DNA of 64,000 nt from Clostridia bacterium (GTDB lineage: Bacteria > Bacillota > Clostridia > CAKSNL01 > HGM11501). This document shows, one piece after another, positions 18,252 to 27,320 of this stretch. The position numbers were made by a program, and so were the translations under genes. The stretch's first letter is position 1, and each line of letters begins with the position of its first letter. The stretch lies in contig JAFQQJ010000039.1 of the NCBI GenBank assembly GCA_017411325.1, forward strand, positions 183,361 through 247,360, given 5' to 3'. The notes below the pieces were generated by a model. It ran no database searches. It had not been told where the DNA came from and saw only the letters and a program-made list of their open reading frames with translations.

Positions 18252-18280
18252 TTGACTTTAATAGTGGTGTGTGGTAAAAT
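18252..18280 (+). promoter_or_regulatory. promoter of the phosphatase/acetyltransferase pair
   Basis: TTGACT at 18252-18257, a 17-nt spacer and TAAAAT at 18275-18280, with TGG just before it as an extended -10. Confidence 0.8.
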
Positions 18281-18328
18281 TGAAAAGGATTAATAATTAA
18301 GATGAAATTTAAATCGGAGTTTATATTT

Positions 18329-18784
18329 ATGGTTAAAATTTTATTTATATGCCACGGAAATATATGCCGTAGTCCGATGGCGGAGTTTGTTTTCAAGGAT
18401 ATCTTAGAAAAAGCAGGATTGGGTGATAAATTCCTTGTGGCATCCGCTGCCACAAGCTTTGAGGAAATCGGTAATCCCGTACATAGAGGTACAGCAAGGA
18501 TACTGGACAGACTTAAAATATCATACTCAGAAAAAAGAGCCGTACATTTAGAAAAAACTGACTACGAAAAATACGATTATTTAATATGTATGGACAGTGC
18601 TAATGTAAAAAACACCTTGCGGATAGTTGGAAATCATCCTGACAACAAAATATATAAATTAATGGAATTTGCAGGTTCTGATAAGGATGTGGATGATCCG
18701 TGGTACACAGGGGACTTCGAGAAAACGTATGAAGATATTTTAGCAGGATGCACGGGACTTTTTAAAAAATTTAAGAAAGCGTGA
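18329..18784 (+). CDS. low molecular weight protein tyrosine phosphatase
   Basis: A 151-aa enzyme with the CX5R phosphate loop CHGNICRS at residues 7-14 and the general-acid loop DDPWYTGDF near the C-terminus, so the active site is complete. An in-frame ATG at 18302 would add nine residues. The ATG at 18329 gives the family-standard N-terminus (MVKILFICHGN) and has CGGAG upstream. In Bacillota such enzymes dephosphorylate protein tyrosine or arginine; the target here is unknown. Its stop overlaps the next gene as GTGA, so the two are coupled. Confidence 0.92.
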   Translation: MVKILFICHGNICRSPMAEFVFKDILEKAGLGDKFLVASAATSFEEIGNPVHRGTARILDRLKISYSEKRAVHLEKTDYEKYDYLICMDSANVKNTLRIVGNHPDNKIYKLMEFAGSDKDVDDPWYTGDFEKTYEDILAGCTGLFKKFKKA

Positions 18785-19587
18785 TTATTTTGTTTACCAA
18801 AGAAGAATTGATAAAACAGCTTGAAGAAATGAACGCACCGAAAAATTCGGTGGTATTAATGCACACTTCCTTAAAGGCAATAGGCGAAACCGAAGGAAGG
18901 GCAGAGGGACTTCTTGAAACCTTAATTGAATATTTTACAGCCGATGGCGGTCTTTTCTTAATACCCACACACACCTGGTCAAATTTAAAGAACCCGGACA
19001 AAATAACAATGGATGTAAAAAGTGACGAAAGCTGTATCGGCGTTTTTCCTTCCGTTGCACTTCGCCATCCGTCTGGCGTAAGAAGCCTTCATCCCACTCA
19101 TTCAATGGTGGTGTTCGGAGACAGAAAAAAAGCTGAGGAATATGTAAAGGGTGAAGAAAATATAACTACATCCACAAGCGGAAAAGGTTGTTACGGAAAG
19201 CTTTATGATTATGACGGATATGTTTTCCTTGTAGGCGTAGGGCAGGAGAGAAACACCTACATTCATTCTGTCGAAGAAATGCTTGATGTTCCTTTCCGAC
19301 TTTCCGAGAAAGCGGTAAGAACCACCATAAAGCTTGAAAACGGTGAAACAGTTGAAAGATTTATTCATCATCACGACGGAATTCCCCACATCTCCGAGCG
19401 TTATGTAAAGTATGAGCCGGCGCTCCGCCATTTCGGAATAGTGAAAGACGGAAAACTCGGCAATGCCGACACAATGCTGATTAGTGCAAAGAAAATTTAC
19501 GATGTGGTAAAATTAATCAGAGAGCACTCGGGCGGAGCCGAGCTTATGAGCGATTTTGAGCCTCTGGATGAAGCACTTTATAAATAA
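18781..19587 (+). CDS. AAC(3)-family N-acetyltransferase-like protein
   Basis: A 268-aa member of the aminoglycoside 3-N-acetyltransferase fold. VVLMHTSLKAIG, FLIPTHTWSN, HPTHSMVVFG (conserved histidine and serine) and GVGQERNTYIHSVE are the family motifs. Chromosomal members like this are widespread in clostridia and often have a metabolic role, so antibiotic resistance should not be assumed. The start is uncertain: the GTG at 18781 overlaps the phosphatase stop, and a TTG lies at 18790. Neither has a strong ribosome site, which fits translational coupling. Confidence 0.82.
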   Translation: MIILFTKEELIKQLEEMNAPKNSVVLMHTSLKAIGETEGRAEGLLETLIEYFTADGGLFLIPTHTWSNLKNPDKITMDVKSDESCIGVFPSVALRHPSGVRSLHPTHSMVVFGDRKKAEEYVKGEENITTSTSGKGCYGKLYDYDGYVFLVGVGQERNTYIHSVEEMLDVPFRLSEKAVRTTIKLENGETVERFIHHHDGIPHISERYVKYEPALRHFGIVKDGKLGNADTMLISAKKIYDVVKLIREHSGGAELMSDFEPLDEALYK

Positions 19588-19622
19588 AATAACCCCCGAT
19601 GCCCTTCATCGGGGGTTATTTT
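19586..19622. terminator. bidirectional terminator between convergent genes
   Basis: A 16-bp perfect stem (AAAATAACCCCCGATG with its complement) around CCCTT. It closes the acetyltransferase gene and, on the other strand, the AraC gene ending at 19621. Confidence 0.95.
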
Positions 19623-20523
19623 ATGCTTTGACGATAACGGATGAATCATTTTCTACATTGATTTTATCGGGTGCGGTTTTGAAATATATACTTTCGGGAA
19701 AGTCGTAATTCTGTTTAAGAAATTCTGTTGGTGTGCTTCCGGTTATTGATTTGAATACACGGTTAAAAGTTCTTATATTGTTAAAGCCGGAGCTTAAGGC
19801 AATATCTAAAACGGATTCCCTGTTTTCGCGAAGAAGCCTTGTGGCATTTTCAATACGGAGCATATTTATATATCCGGTATAACTTGTGCCAAGCATTTTT
19901 TTGAAAAGTCTTGAAAAGTGACATTCGCTCAACCCCAGTTTTCCTGCAGGAATACTTAACGGTATTTCTTCCGCAAAATGCTCGGAAAGAAAAATAAGCA
20001 CATTTTGCATATCAGAAAAAAGACGGCTTCTTTTGCTTTTCGGATTTTCTGTATTATCCTCAGGGATTACCCGCTTTACCGAATACCACAAAAGAGATAT
20101 TTTAGCTTTCACAATATCTTTATAATAGCTCTTTTTTTCGTTAAGCTCGTTTTTTGCTTCGAAGAAGAAGTTTTTAACATCTTCGGAAAGACCGCTTTTA
20201 ATGAGAGTTTCTTCGCATATAAGATGAGAGGAGGATTCAGGACGGTAGGATTTTATGAGGGATGGATCGATGAGCATAAAGTTAAGGGTATTGTTCGCGT
20301 TTACAGCTGGGCTTAAATGTGTTTCTCCGCTGTTTACGATGATTAAGTCGCCCTTTTTGGCATAAAAGTTTTTTCCCGAAATATTAACGGTGGTGCTTCC
20401 TTCACGGACATATATAAGCTCAATTTCCTTGTGCCAATGGGGGAGAAAACCCATGTTTTCATACTCTCCTGTCCATACAGGAAAATCCTCGGCATATTTT
20501 CTTATTTCGTTGAAAATTTTCAC
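19621..20523 (-). CDS. AraC family transcriptional regulator of the fucose genes
   Basis: A 300-aa regulator with an N-terminal cupin (LPHWHKEIELIYVREG, AKKGDLIIVNSGETH) and a C-terminal double helix-turn-helix (AGKLGLSECHFSRLFKK, ALSSGFNNIRTFNRVFK). The GTG at 20523 is chosen because GAGGTGAT ends 4 nt before it; the upstream GTG at 20532 lies inside that ribosome site. It is divergent from the FGGY kinase/FucI operon, which it probably activates in response to a sugar. Confidence 0.9.
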   Translation of the reverse strand: MKIFNEIRKYAEDFPVWTGEYENMGFLPHWHKEIELIYVREGSTTVNISGKNFYAKKGDLIIVNSGETHLSPAVNANNTLNFMLIDPSLIKSYRPESSSHLICEETLIKSGLSEDVKNFFFEAKNELNEKKSYYKDIVKAKISLLWYSVKRVIPEDNTENPKSKRSRLFSDMQNVLIFLSEHFAEEIPLSIPAGKLGLSECHFSRLFKKMLGTSYTGYINMLRIENATRLLRENRESVLDIALSSGFNNIRTFNRVFKSITGSTPTEFLKQNYDFPESIYFKTAPDKINVENDSSVIVKA

Positions 20524-20541
20524 AGGTATCACCTCGCTTTA

Positions 20542-20570
20542 ATTATAACAAAAACAACAAAAAATGTCCA
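20542..20570 (-). promoter_or_regulatory. promoter of the AraC gene at 19621-20523
   Basis: Read on the minus strand: TGGACA (20565-20570), a 17-nt spacer and TATAAT (20542-20547). Confidence 0.75.
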
Positions 20571-20589
20571 TAGTAAAACATAAAATGAC

Positions 20590-20618
20590 GAGATTTGTTA
20601 AAAAAATGATGATATAAT
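20590..20618 (+). promoter_or_regulatory. likely activator-dependent promoter of the fucose operon
   Basis: A perfect TATAAT at 20613-20618, but the expected -35 position (GAGATT at 20590-20595) is poor. A good -10 with a poor -35 fits dependence on the divergent AraC regulator. The start codon of the kinase is 26 nt further on. Confidence 0.5.
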
Positions 20619-20643
20619 GGTAATAAAGAAAGAGGTGATGGGA

Positions 20644-22218
20644 TTGATTAAAGAAAAAATCAAATCGGGAAAAACATTTTTGGGAATTGAACTTGGCTCA
20701 ACCAGAATAAAAGCTTCTTTGATTGACGACTCTTTTTCTCCCGTTGCAAGCGGAAGCTTTGAATGGGAAAACCGCCTTGAAAACGGCTATTGGACATATT
20801 CTTTAGATGACGTTGATAAAGGAATAAAGGCGTGCTATAAGGCACTTTCCGAGGAAGTATCGGAAAGATACGGTGTAAAAATAGAAACCTTTGGTGCAAT
20901 AGGCGTTTCGGCAATGATGCACGGCTATCTGGCTTTTGACAAAGAGGACAATCTGCTTACGCCTTTCAGGACATGGAGAAATACAACAACGGAAGAAGCG
21001 GCAAAGATACTCTCTGATGCCTTCGATTTCAATATTCCGCAAAGGTGGAGCATAGCACATCTTTATCAGGCAATTTTGAATAAAGAGGAGCATATTGATA
21101 AAATCTCATATATAACAACTCTTTCGGGGTACATTCAGTATATGCTTACGGGGAAGCACGAAATCGGTATAGGCGATGCTTCGGGAATGTTTCCGCTCTG
21201 CGGCACAGACTATGATAAAAAAATGCTCGATAAATTTGATGACCTTGTTAAGGGCGAAAAGCTTCCCTGTAAAGTAAGGGAAATTCTCCCCGAGGTTAAA
21301 GTGGCAGGCGAAAACGACTCGTATCTTACCGAAAGCGGAGCTTTGTTTTTAGATCCCACGGGAACTTTGAAACCGGGAATTTTGGTGTGTCCTCCGGAAG
21401 GCGATGCAGGAACAGGTATGGTTGCAACAAATTCGGTTTTGCCTAAAACGGGCAATATATCCGCAGGAACATCGGTTTTTTCTATGCTTGTTTTGGAAAA
21501 TCCGCTTAAGGAAAGACATACTGATGTGGACATAGTAAGCACACCATCAGGCGAAAGTGTGGCTATGGTTCATTGCAATAACTGCAGTAACGAGCTTGAC
21601 TCCTGGGTAAATATATTTTGCGAGTTTTCGGAGCTTATGGGGCTGGAAACAGATAAAAGTATGGTTTATGAAAAACTATACAATCTTGCTTTAAGCGGAA
21701 ACAGCGATGGAATAGCGGTGTTTAATTATTTGTCCGGCGAGCATATAACTGATATAAAAAAAGGCAAGCCTATGTATTTCAGATTGCCTGAAAAGAAAAT
21801 GCATCTTGCCGACTTTATTAAAGCGCAGCTCAATTCCGCATTTGCAACTTTATCCATCGGTATGGACATTCTTTTCCGCGAGGAAAATGTCAGGGCAGAG
21901 CTTTTTACGGCTCACGGTGGGATTTTCAAAACTAAGGGAGTTGCACAGAAAATTCTTGCAGATGCCCTTGATACTCCCGTATCCGTAATGGAAACCTCCG
22001 GAGAAGGAGGAGCATGGGGAATGGCTCTTTTGGCCGCATATGCAGTGCTTGGAAGGGATAAAACTTTGGGCGAATGGCTTGAAAGCGAAGTTTTTAAGAA
22101 TGATAAAGGCACAATCATAAATCCCGATAAAGAAGCAGTAAGGGATTTTAATAATTATAAAAAATTATTTTTATCAGGACTTAAAGCAGAAAGTGCTTTG
22201 GAAGAAATAAAAGGTTAA
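20644..22218 (+). CDS. FGGY-family carbohydrate kinase, probable L-fuculokinase
   Basis: A 524-aa sugar kinase. The N-terminal [12 protein letters not shown] phosphate loop, MMHGYLAF, the mid-protein GDAGTGM and NISAGTSVF, and the late [12 protein letters not shown] motif mark the FGGY family. It is longer than E. coli FucK (482 aa). Its substrate is inferred only from the FucI gene 16 nt downstream; other ketoses are possible. The TTG at 20644 is the likely start, because GAGGTGAT ends 4 nt before it, exactly as in the divergent AraC gene. ATGs at 20617 and 20638 lie inside the -10 box and the ribosome site. Confidence 0.82.
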   Translation: MIKEKIKSGKTFLGIELGSTRIKASLIDDSFSPVASGSFEWENRLENGYWTYSLDDVDKGIKACYKALSEEVSERYGVKIETFGAIGVSAMMHGYLAFDKEDNLLTPFRTWRNTTTEEAAKILSDAFDFNIPQRWSIAHLYQAILNKEEHIDKISYITTLSGYIQYMLTGKHEIGIGDASGMFPLCGTDYDKKMLDKFDDLVKGEKLPCKVREILPEVKVAGENDSYLTESGALFLDPTGTLKPGILVCPPEGDAGTGMVATNSVLPKTGNISAGTSVFSMLVLENPLKERHTDVDIVSTPSGESVAMVHCNNCSNELDSWVNIFCEFSELMGLETDKSMVYEKLYNLALSGNSDGIAVFNYLSGEHITDIKKGKPMYFRLPEKKMHLADFIKAQLNSAFATLSIGMDILFREENVRAELFTAHGGIFKTKGVAQKILADALDTPVSVMETSGEGGAWGMALLAAYAVLGRDKTLGEWLESEVFKNDKGTIINPDKEAVRDFNNYKKLFLSGLKAESALEEIKG

Positions 22219-22234
22219 TCAGGAGGCGTTGAAA

Positions 22235-24028
22235 ATGGCTGTTAACAGACTTATAGGAGACTATCCGGTAATAGGAATAAGACCGACAATTGACGGAAGA
22301 CGAGGTGTATTAAAGGTAAGAGAGTCCTTGGAAGAGCAGACAATGAATATGGCGAAATCCGCCGCAAAATTACTTTCTGAAAATCTCAGATATACAAACG
22401 GAGAACCCGTTAAGGTAATAATTTCCGACACCACCATAGGAAGAGTGGCGGAAGCCGCTGCCTGCGAGGAAAAATTCAAAAAAGCGGGCGTTGATATAAC
22501 ATTAACCGTTACACCCTGCTGGTGCTACGGCTCAGAAACTATGGATATGAATAAAAATACCATTAAGGCTGTATGGGGCTTTAACGGAACGGAACGCCCC
22601 GGTGCCGTGTACCTTGCATCTGTCTTGGCATCCCATGCACAGAAAGGGCTTCCTGCCTTCGGAATTTACGGACACGATGTTCAAAATGCCGACGACACCG
22701 AAATCCCCGAAGATGTAAAAGAAAAAATCCTCCGTTTCGGCAGAGCGGCAGTTGCCGTTGCAACAATGAGAGGGAAGAGTTATCTTCAGATTGGCTCAAT
22801 CTGTATGGGCATTGCAGGCTCTATCATAAGCCCCGAATTTTTCGAGGAATATCTGGGTATGCGTGTTGAGTCTGTTGACGAGGTTGAAATAATCCGCCGT
22901 ATGAGTGAAGGTATCTATGATGAAGAGGAATACAATAAGGCGCTTAAATGGGCAAGGGAAAAGTGCAAAATCGGCTTTGACAAAAATCCCGGAGAATTTC
23001 AGATTTCCGAAGAAAAAAAGGAAGAACAGTTTGCCTTTGTTGTTAAGATGATGTGTATAATAAAAGACCTTATGAACGGAAACGAAAATCTTCCGGAAGG
23101 ATGCGGGGAAGAAAAGGTTGGTCATAATGCCATAGCAGCAGGTTTTCAGGGACAGCGTCAGTGGACAGACTTTTATCCTAACTGCGATTTTCCCGAAGCC
23201 ATGCTTAACACTTCCTTTGACTGGAACGGCGCAAGGGAGCCTTACATCCTTGCAACGGAAAACGATACATTAAATGGTGTTGGTATGCTTTTCGGTAAGC
23301 TTCTTACAAACACCGCACAGATTTTCGCCGATGTAAGAACCTACTGGAGCCCCGAAGCCGTTAAAAAGGCAACAGGCTATGACATTGAAGGAAAGGCAAA
23401 GGAAGCAGGCGGTTTTATTCATCTTATCAATTCGGGTGCTGCAGCTCTTGATGCCACAGGTGCATCAAAGGATGAAAACGGAAACGGCTGCATAAAGCCC
23501 TGGTATGAAATGAGTAAATCCGATATAGACGCCTGCCTTTCCGAGACCACCTGGAATATGGCTGACCTGGGCTATTTCAGAGGCGGAGGATATTCATCGA
23601 GATTTTTAACAAGAGCCGAAATGCCGGTTACAATGATTAGATTGAACCTTGTAAAAGGTCTCGGACCCGTAATCCAGATTGCAGAAGGATGGACGGTTTC
23701 TCTTCCTGACGAGGTATCGGATATCCTCTGGAAGAGAACAGACTATACCTGGCCCTGCACATGGTTTACACCCAGAGTAACAGGCGAGGGTGCTTTCAAA
23801 ACTGCATATGATGTTATGAATAACTGGGGTGCAAACCACGGTGCAATCAGCTACGGTCACATCGGTGCGGATTTAATAACAATGTGCTCGATGCTCAGAA
23901 TACCTGTTTGTATGCATAACGTACCCGAAGAAAAAATCTTCCGTCCCGCATCATGGAACGCATTCGGTATGGACAAAGAAGGAGCGGACTACAGAGCTTG
24001 CAGCGCATTTGGCCCGCTTTATAAATAA
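22235..24028 (+). CDS. fucI: L-fucose isomerase
   Basis: Isomerises L-fucose to L-fuculose, or D-arabinose to D-ribulose, with Mn2+. The 597-aa length matches E. coli FucI (591). Recognisable stretches are [46 protein letters not shown] and [10 protein letters not shown]. The ATG at 22235 follows AGGAGG at 22221-22226; a TTG at 22229 is less likely. It forms an operon with the kinase and ends in a strong terminator. The next catabolic step, a fuculose-1-phosphate aldolase, is not encoded nearby. Confidence 0.93.
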   Translation: MAVNRLIGDYPVIGIRPTIDGRRGVLKVRESLEEQTMNMAKSAAKLLSENLRYTNGEPVKVIISDTTIGRVAEAAACEEKFKKAGVDITLTVTPCWCYGSETMDMNKNTIKAVWGFNGTERPGAVYLASVLASHAQKGLPAFGIYGHDVQNADDTEIPEDVKEKILRFGRAAVAVATMRGKSYLQIGSICMGIAGSIISPEFFEEYLGMRVESVDEVEIIRRMSEGIYDEEEYNKALKWAREKCKIGFDKNPGEFQISEEKKEEQFAFVVKMMCIIKDLMNGNENLPEGCGEEKVGHNAIAAGFQGQRQWTDFYPNCDFPEAMLNTSFDWNGAREPYILATENDTLNGVGMLFGKLLTNTAQIFADVRTYWSPEAVKKATGYDIEGKAKEAGGFIHLINSGAAALDATGASKDENGNGCIKPWYEMSKSDIDACLSETTWNMADLGYFRGGGYSSRFLTRAEMPVTMIRLNLVKGLGPVIQIAEGWTVSLPDEVSDILWKRTDYTWPCTWFTPRVTGEGAFKTAYDVMNNWGANHGAISYGHIGADLITMCSMLRIPVCMHNVPEEKIFRPASWNAFGMDKEGADYRACSAFGPLYK

Positions 24029-24046
24029 TATTAACAAAAATTTCTC

Positions 24047-24083
24047 AAAGAAAATGCGAACAAATGTTTGCATTTTCTTTTTT
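24047..24083 (+). terminator. terminator of the fucose operon
   Basis: A 15-bp stem (AAAGAAAATGCGAAC with GTTTGCATTTTCTTT, one G-T pair) around AAAT, followed by a T run. The descending arm also contains the -35 of the next promoter. Confidence 0.92.
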
Positions 24084-24096
24084 ATTGTGGTATAAT
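24068..24096 (+). promoter_or_regulatory. promoter of the radical SAM gene, nested in the terminator
   Basis: TTGCAT at 24068-24073, a 17-nt spacer and TATAAT at 24091-24096, preceded by TGG as an extended -10. The -35 is part of the terminator stem. Confidence 0.78.
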
Positions 24097-24120
24097 TGGT
24101 ATGTAAGAATGATTTTGTAG

Positions 24121-24140
24121 GGCAGGGGCTTGCTCCTGCC
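24121..24140. repeat. palindromic repeat, copy 1
   Basis: A 20-nt palindrome starting GGCAGGGGC, preceded by TGTAG, in the leader of the radical SAM gene. A second copy at 27389-27408 differs by changes that keep the stem paired (one G-C to A-T swap and one G-T to A-T). Similar short hairpins are scattered in other clostridial genomes, so it may belong to a REP-like family. Confidence 0.6.
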
Positions 24141-24192
24141 GTAGATTTCAGAGTAAGCGTTGCTGAATAACACAGCGAAAGGCGGGAGATTT

Positions 24193-25482
24193 ATGGATAT
24201 TCGAGAAAAGCTTTTAATACTGGGAGATGCGGCGAAATATGACGTAAGCTGTTCATCCAGCGGTTCGGGAAGGGAAAACACAAAGGGCGGAATCGGAAAT
24301 GCAATGGCGTGCGGTTGCTGTCACAGTTTTACTGCGGACGGAAGGTGCATTTCGCTGTTAAAGGTGCTTATGACAAACTACTGCATCTATGACTGCAAGT
24401 ACTGCATCAACCGTCGCTCCAACGATGTGAAAAGGGCGGCGTTTACCCCGAGGGAGCTTGCGGATTTAACCATTGAGTTTTATAAAAGAAACTACATCGA
24501 AGGACTTTTCATAAGCTCCGGTATAATAAAAAGCCCCGATTATACTATGGAGCTTTTCATTGAAACCCTCCGTATTTTAAGAAAAGAATACCGCTTTAAC
24601 GGATATATCCACGTAAAGGCAATTCCGGGAGCGGACGATGCATTAATAAAGGAAGCGGGACTTATGGCGGACAGAATGAGCGTGAATATTGAGCTTCCTT
24701 CGGAAATGTCCTTAAACCGCCTTGCGCCCGACAAAAGCAAGGCGGGCATCCTTAAGCCTATGGGACTTATAACGGACAAAATAAAGGAAAACAAAAACGA
24801 GCTTACATTATATCGCCATGCGCCGAGCTTTGTACCCGGCGGTCAGAGCACACAAATGATTGTGGGGGCAACAAAGGATTCTGACAGGCAGATAATAAAC
24901 CTTGCTGAAGGACTTTATAAAAAATATTCCCTGAAAAGAGTGTACTATTCTGCCTATATTCCGATGAATGACGATTCCAGCCTTCCGAGCATCTACGGAA
25001 AGCCGCCGCTTCTTCGTGAACACAGAATTTATCAGGCAGACTGGCTTCTTCGGTTTTACGGCTTTAAGGCAAGCGAGCTTTTATCGGAGGAACGCCCCTT
25101 TTTCAGCGAAAATCTGGACCCGAAGTGCGACTGGGCACTTCGTAATTTTCACCTTTTTCCGCTGGATGTAAATACCGCAAGCTATGAAATGCTCCTGCGA
25201 GTACCGGGAATAGGTGTCACAAGCGCAAAAAGAATAGTAAAGGCAAGAAGAGTTGCCCATCTTGATTATCAGACACTTAAAAAAATAGGTGTGGTGCTTA
25301 AAAGGGCACAGTTTTTTATTACCGTAAAGGGTAAGTTTTTAAATCCGTTTCCGAAAAGGGAAAAATTTGTTGAGGCAAATCTTGAGATAGGCGCTATGCC
25401 GCGTCTTGGGGGACAGGAACAGCTTTCGCTTTTCGGAAACAATTTACTGGAGGCAAGCTATGGAAACAGTTTATGTGTATGA
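24193..25482 (+). CDS. putative DNA modification/repair radical SAM protein (TIGR03916 type)
   Basis: A 429-aa radical SAM enzyme. C64, C68 and C71 (CIYDCKYC) are the [4Fe-4S]/SAM cluster ligands. An extra conserved cysteine patch CGCCHSF lies at about residues 38-44. A helix-hairpin-helix near 323-355 (LLRVPGIGVTSAKRI) suggests DNA or RNA binding. The family TIGR03916 is known only from its genomic link to uracil-DNA-glycosylase-like proteins; its reaction is not established. The ATG at 24193 follows GGCGGGAG. It overlaps the TIGR03915-type gene by 23 nt, so both are made together. Confidence 0.88.
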   Translation: MDIREKLLILGDAAKYDVSCSSSGSGRENTKGGIGNAMACGCCHSFTADGRCISLLKVLMTNYCIYDCKYCINRRSNDVKRAAFTPRELADLTIEFYKRNYIEGLFISSGIIKSPDYTMELFIETLRILRKEYRFNGYIHVKAIPGADDALIKEAGLMADRMSVNIELPSEMSLNRLAPDKSKAGILKPMGLITDKIKENKNELTLYRHAPSFVPGGQSTQMIVGATKDSDRQIINLAEGLYKKYSLKRVYYSAYIPMNDDSSLPSIYGKPPLLREHRIYQADWLLRFYGFKASELLSEERPFFSENLDPKCDWALRNFHLFPLDVNTASYEMLLRVPGIGVTSAKRIVKARRVAHLDYQTLKKIGVVLKRAQFFITVKGKFLNPFPKREKFVEANLEIGAMPRLGGQEQLSLFGNNLLEASYGNSLCV

Positions 25483-26209
25483 CGGAAGCTTTGAAGGATT
25501 GCTTACGGCGGTTTTCGATACTTATGTAAGAAAGGAAGAACCTTTCTGCGTATCGGAAAGCAATAATTTTCAGCTTCTTCTGGATACTTTGGTTTATAAT
25601 GTTGTAACGGACGATGAAAAGGCGGAACGTGTTATAAACAAGGTGACGGAGGTTGTGGGTAAATACGGTGCTCTTACCATTTACAGAGCTTTTCTTTCCA
25701 GGGAACAGGGCAGGGCAAAGGCGATTTTGTACTATATCCGCCTGCTTATGAAAATGGGAAAGGAAGCGGAGCGTTTTTTGGGTAACGAGCACGTTATGAA
25801 CGTAATGGAAATGGCAAGGAAAACGGGAAATGAAGCACATCTTTTAAAGGGCTTTCTTCGCTTCGGTTCACTTTCCGACGGAACCTTTTATGCGGAGTTT
25901 TCGCCAAAAACCGACTGCATCATTTTCCTTGGGGAGCACTTTAAGAGAAGGCTTTCAGGTGTTCCTTTCATAATTAATGACCTTACAAATAAAAAAGCGG
26001 CACTTTGTAAGGACGGAAAGCTTGATATTTTTCCCTATGAAAGCTTTGAAAAGCCTCAATACGATGCTTCGGAAAAGGATTTTCAGAAAATGTGGAAGGA
26101 TTTTTACGATACCGTAGCTGTTGAAGGCAGAGAAAACGAGCGTTGCCGTATGACTCATATGCCAAAACGCTTCTGGAAACATATTATCGAAGTCTCGGGA
26201 GAAGTGTGA
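25460..26209 (+). CDS. TIGR03915-type DNA metabolism protein, partner of the radical SAM enzyme
   Basis: A 249-aa protein of the TIGR03915 family, of unknown function, always found beside TIGR03916. It shows the usual start (ETVYVYDGSFEGLLTAVF), ALTIYRAFLSREQGRAK in the middle and MPKRFWKH near the end. The start is the ATG at 25460 with GGAGG at 25449-25453, inside the upstream gene. The last eight residues (IIEVSGEV) look atypical. A second copy of its 3' end at 28396-28470 instead encodes the ending MPEFE, which fits the family better, so this gene's tail seems to have been altered by a rearrangement. Confidence 0.85.
   Translation: METVYVYDGSFEGLLTAVFDTYVRKEEPFCVSESNNFQLLLDTLVYNVVTDDEKAERVINKVTEVVGKYGALTIYRAFLSREQGRAKAILYYIRLLMKMGKEAERFLGNEHVMNVMEMARKTGNEAHLLKGFLRFGSLSDGTFYAEFSPKTDCIIFLGEHFKRRLSGVPFIINDLTNKKAALCKDGKLDIFPYESFEKPQYDASEKDFQKMWKDFYDTVAVEGRENERCRMTHMPKRFWKHIIEVSGEV
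26123..26178 (+). repeat. 56-bp direct repeat, copy 1 (inside the 3' end of the TIGR03915-type gene)
   Basis: Identical over 56 nt to 28396-28451; after one mismatch five further bases match. The sequences on either side differ completely. Confidence 0.95.
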
Positions 26210-26254
26210 GAAAATGATATAAAATGAGAATTAGCGATAAGGCGGAAAAAAGTA

Positions 26255-26283
26255 TTGAAGTGGATAAACTGATATGATATAAT
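26255..26283 (+). promoter_or_regulatory. promoter upstream of the small membrane-anchored protein gene
   Basis: TTGAAG at 26255-26260, a 17-nt spacer and TATAAT at 26278-26283 with TGA before it (extended -10). A leader of about 118 nt follows before the ATG at 26409. Confidence 0.7.
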
Positions 26284-26408
26284 TAATGCAATAACAAAAA
26301 ATAGAAGACGGAAAGATGCAGCTATCTGTATATATAATTTTATTCCTGACTTGACACGAGTAAGAAATTTGTCAAATAGTGATGAATTATGTTGAAAGGT
26401 GTGAAAAT

Positions 26409-26876
26409 ATGAAGAAAAAGATTGCAATTGGTTGCAGAACAATTGTGTTAATTTTAATAATTGCTTTTATATCTTTCATAATTTGGTTTGATAGTATGAT
26501 AAGCGATAACTTATCAAAAAAAGAAATTTTTGAGTTGGTAAATGAAAACTATGATATAATTTTAAATGACATTATTGAAAATGATTTTACTGATACAGAA
26601 AAACTAAAAGGTATAAAGGAAGTTTATTCTGATACAGAAGTCATTGATGTTTACTGTGGCGGAACAGGAATCGGTTCTGCAACTAGTTATTATGGGTTTT
26701 ATTATTCTCCTGATGGTTTACCCAAAGATGCTTGGTGTGGCAGTAATTTTGGACGAACACCAGATGAATTGACTCCTGAAGGAAAAGGTTTCGCAATTAA
26801 AAATTCTAATGATGATAATTACTATTACACAGAAAAAATCAGAAATAATTTTTACTATTATGAAGCACATTTTTAA
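26409..26876 (+). CDS. hypothetical membrane-anchored protein, 155 aa
   Basis: Unrecognised. A lysine-rich N-terminus and one hydrophobic helix at about residues 6-29 suggest a signal anchor with an acidic, aromatic-rich extracytoplasmic part. The ATG at 26409 follows AAAGGTGTG; the frame's earlier GTG at 26379 has no ribosome site. AT content and codon use differ from the neighbouring enzymes, and it lies directly after the rearranged end of the TIGR03915-type gene. I regard it as acquired accessory DNA. Confidence 0.55.
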   Translation: MKKKIAIGCRTIVLILIIAFISFIIWFDSMISDNLSKKEIFELVNENYDIILNDIIENDFTDTEKLKGIKEVYSDTEVIDVYCGGTGIGSATSYYGFYYSPDGLPKDAWCGSNFGRTPDELTPEGKGFAIKNSNDDNYYYTEKIRNNFYYYEAHF

Positions 26877-26878
26877 GT

Positions 26879-26904
26879 TGCATCTAAACCTTATGTATCG
26901 CAAT
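26879..26904. repeat. 26-bp repeat, copy 1
   Basis: Begins TGCATCTAAACC, directly after the stop of the 155-aa gene. It matches 27321-27346 at 24 of 26 positions. Confidence 0.8.
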
Positions 26905-26941
26905 GTCGAATGATGTGGAAAAAGGAAGAGGGGTTGCCCAT

Positions 26942-27268
26942 ATGAAAATACAAAAGACATATGTTTGGTACAGCATTATAATGTGGATTCTTTGGAGTTC
27001 AATAATGATTCTCCTTAGAGTTTCGGGAAATGCTTTTGATGTGCAAAATGAACAACTCTTTTTTATTATAAGAGATGTTTCTAAGATTATTAATTGTATT
27101 TCATTGATTCCTGTTATTCCTGTGTTGTGGTTATTTGCACTTATATATTCTGTTAAGAATAAAAGTCGTAAATACATTGTGTTTAATGTTGTAAGCATAT
27201 TGTTTAGTGTCGGTCTTTGGTTTCAATACTTTGTTACACACATTGTGCTTATATTGGGTGGTGTATAA
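26942..27268 (+). CDS. hypothetical small membrane protein, 108 aa
   Basis: Unrecognised. It has three or four hydrophobic helices, roughly at residues 6-26, 48-68 and 76-105, with a lysine-rich loop at about 72-77. The ATG at 26942 is preceded by AAGAGGGG, while the frame's upstream start at 26903 lies in the 26-bp repeat. AT-rich like the gene before it, and probably co-transcribed with it. No function can be assigned. Confidence 0.5.
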   Translation: MKIQKTYVWYSIIMWILWSSIMILLRVSGNAFDVQNEQLFFIIRDVSKIINCISLIPVIPVLWLFALIYSVKNKSRKYIVFNVVSILFSVGLWFQYFVTHIVLILGGV

Positions 27269-27320
27269 TAAGTATAATTTTTTGGTATTAACTTAACATG
27301 AACTTGACATCAAAAGGACC

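Noticed and set aside
18781..19587. Calling the AAC(3)-like gene an aminoglycoside resistance gene
   Set aside because: Chromosomal AAC(3)-fold proteins in clostridia often have other roles. It is coupled to a phosphatase gene and has no resistance-island context.
20561..20590. AAAATGTC and AAAATGAC 21 bp apart upstream of the fucose kinase, resembling an AraC operator
   Set aside because: The first copy coincides with the -35 of the divergent AraC promoter (20565-20570) and the match is only 7 of 8, so it cannot be told from chance.
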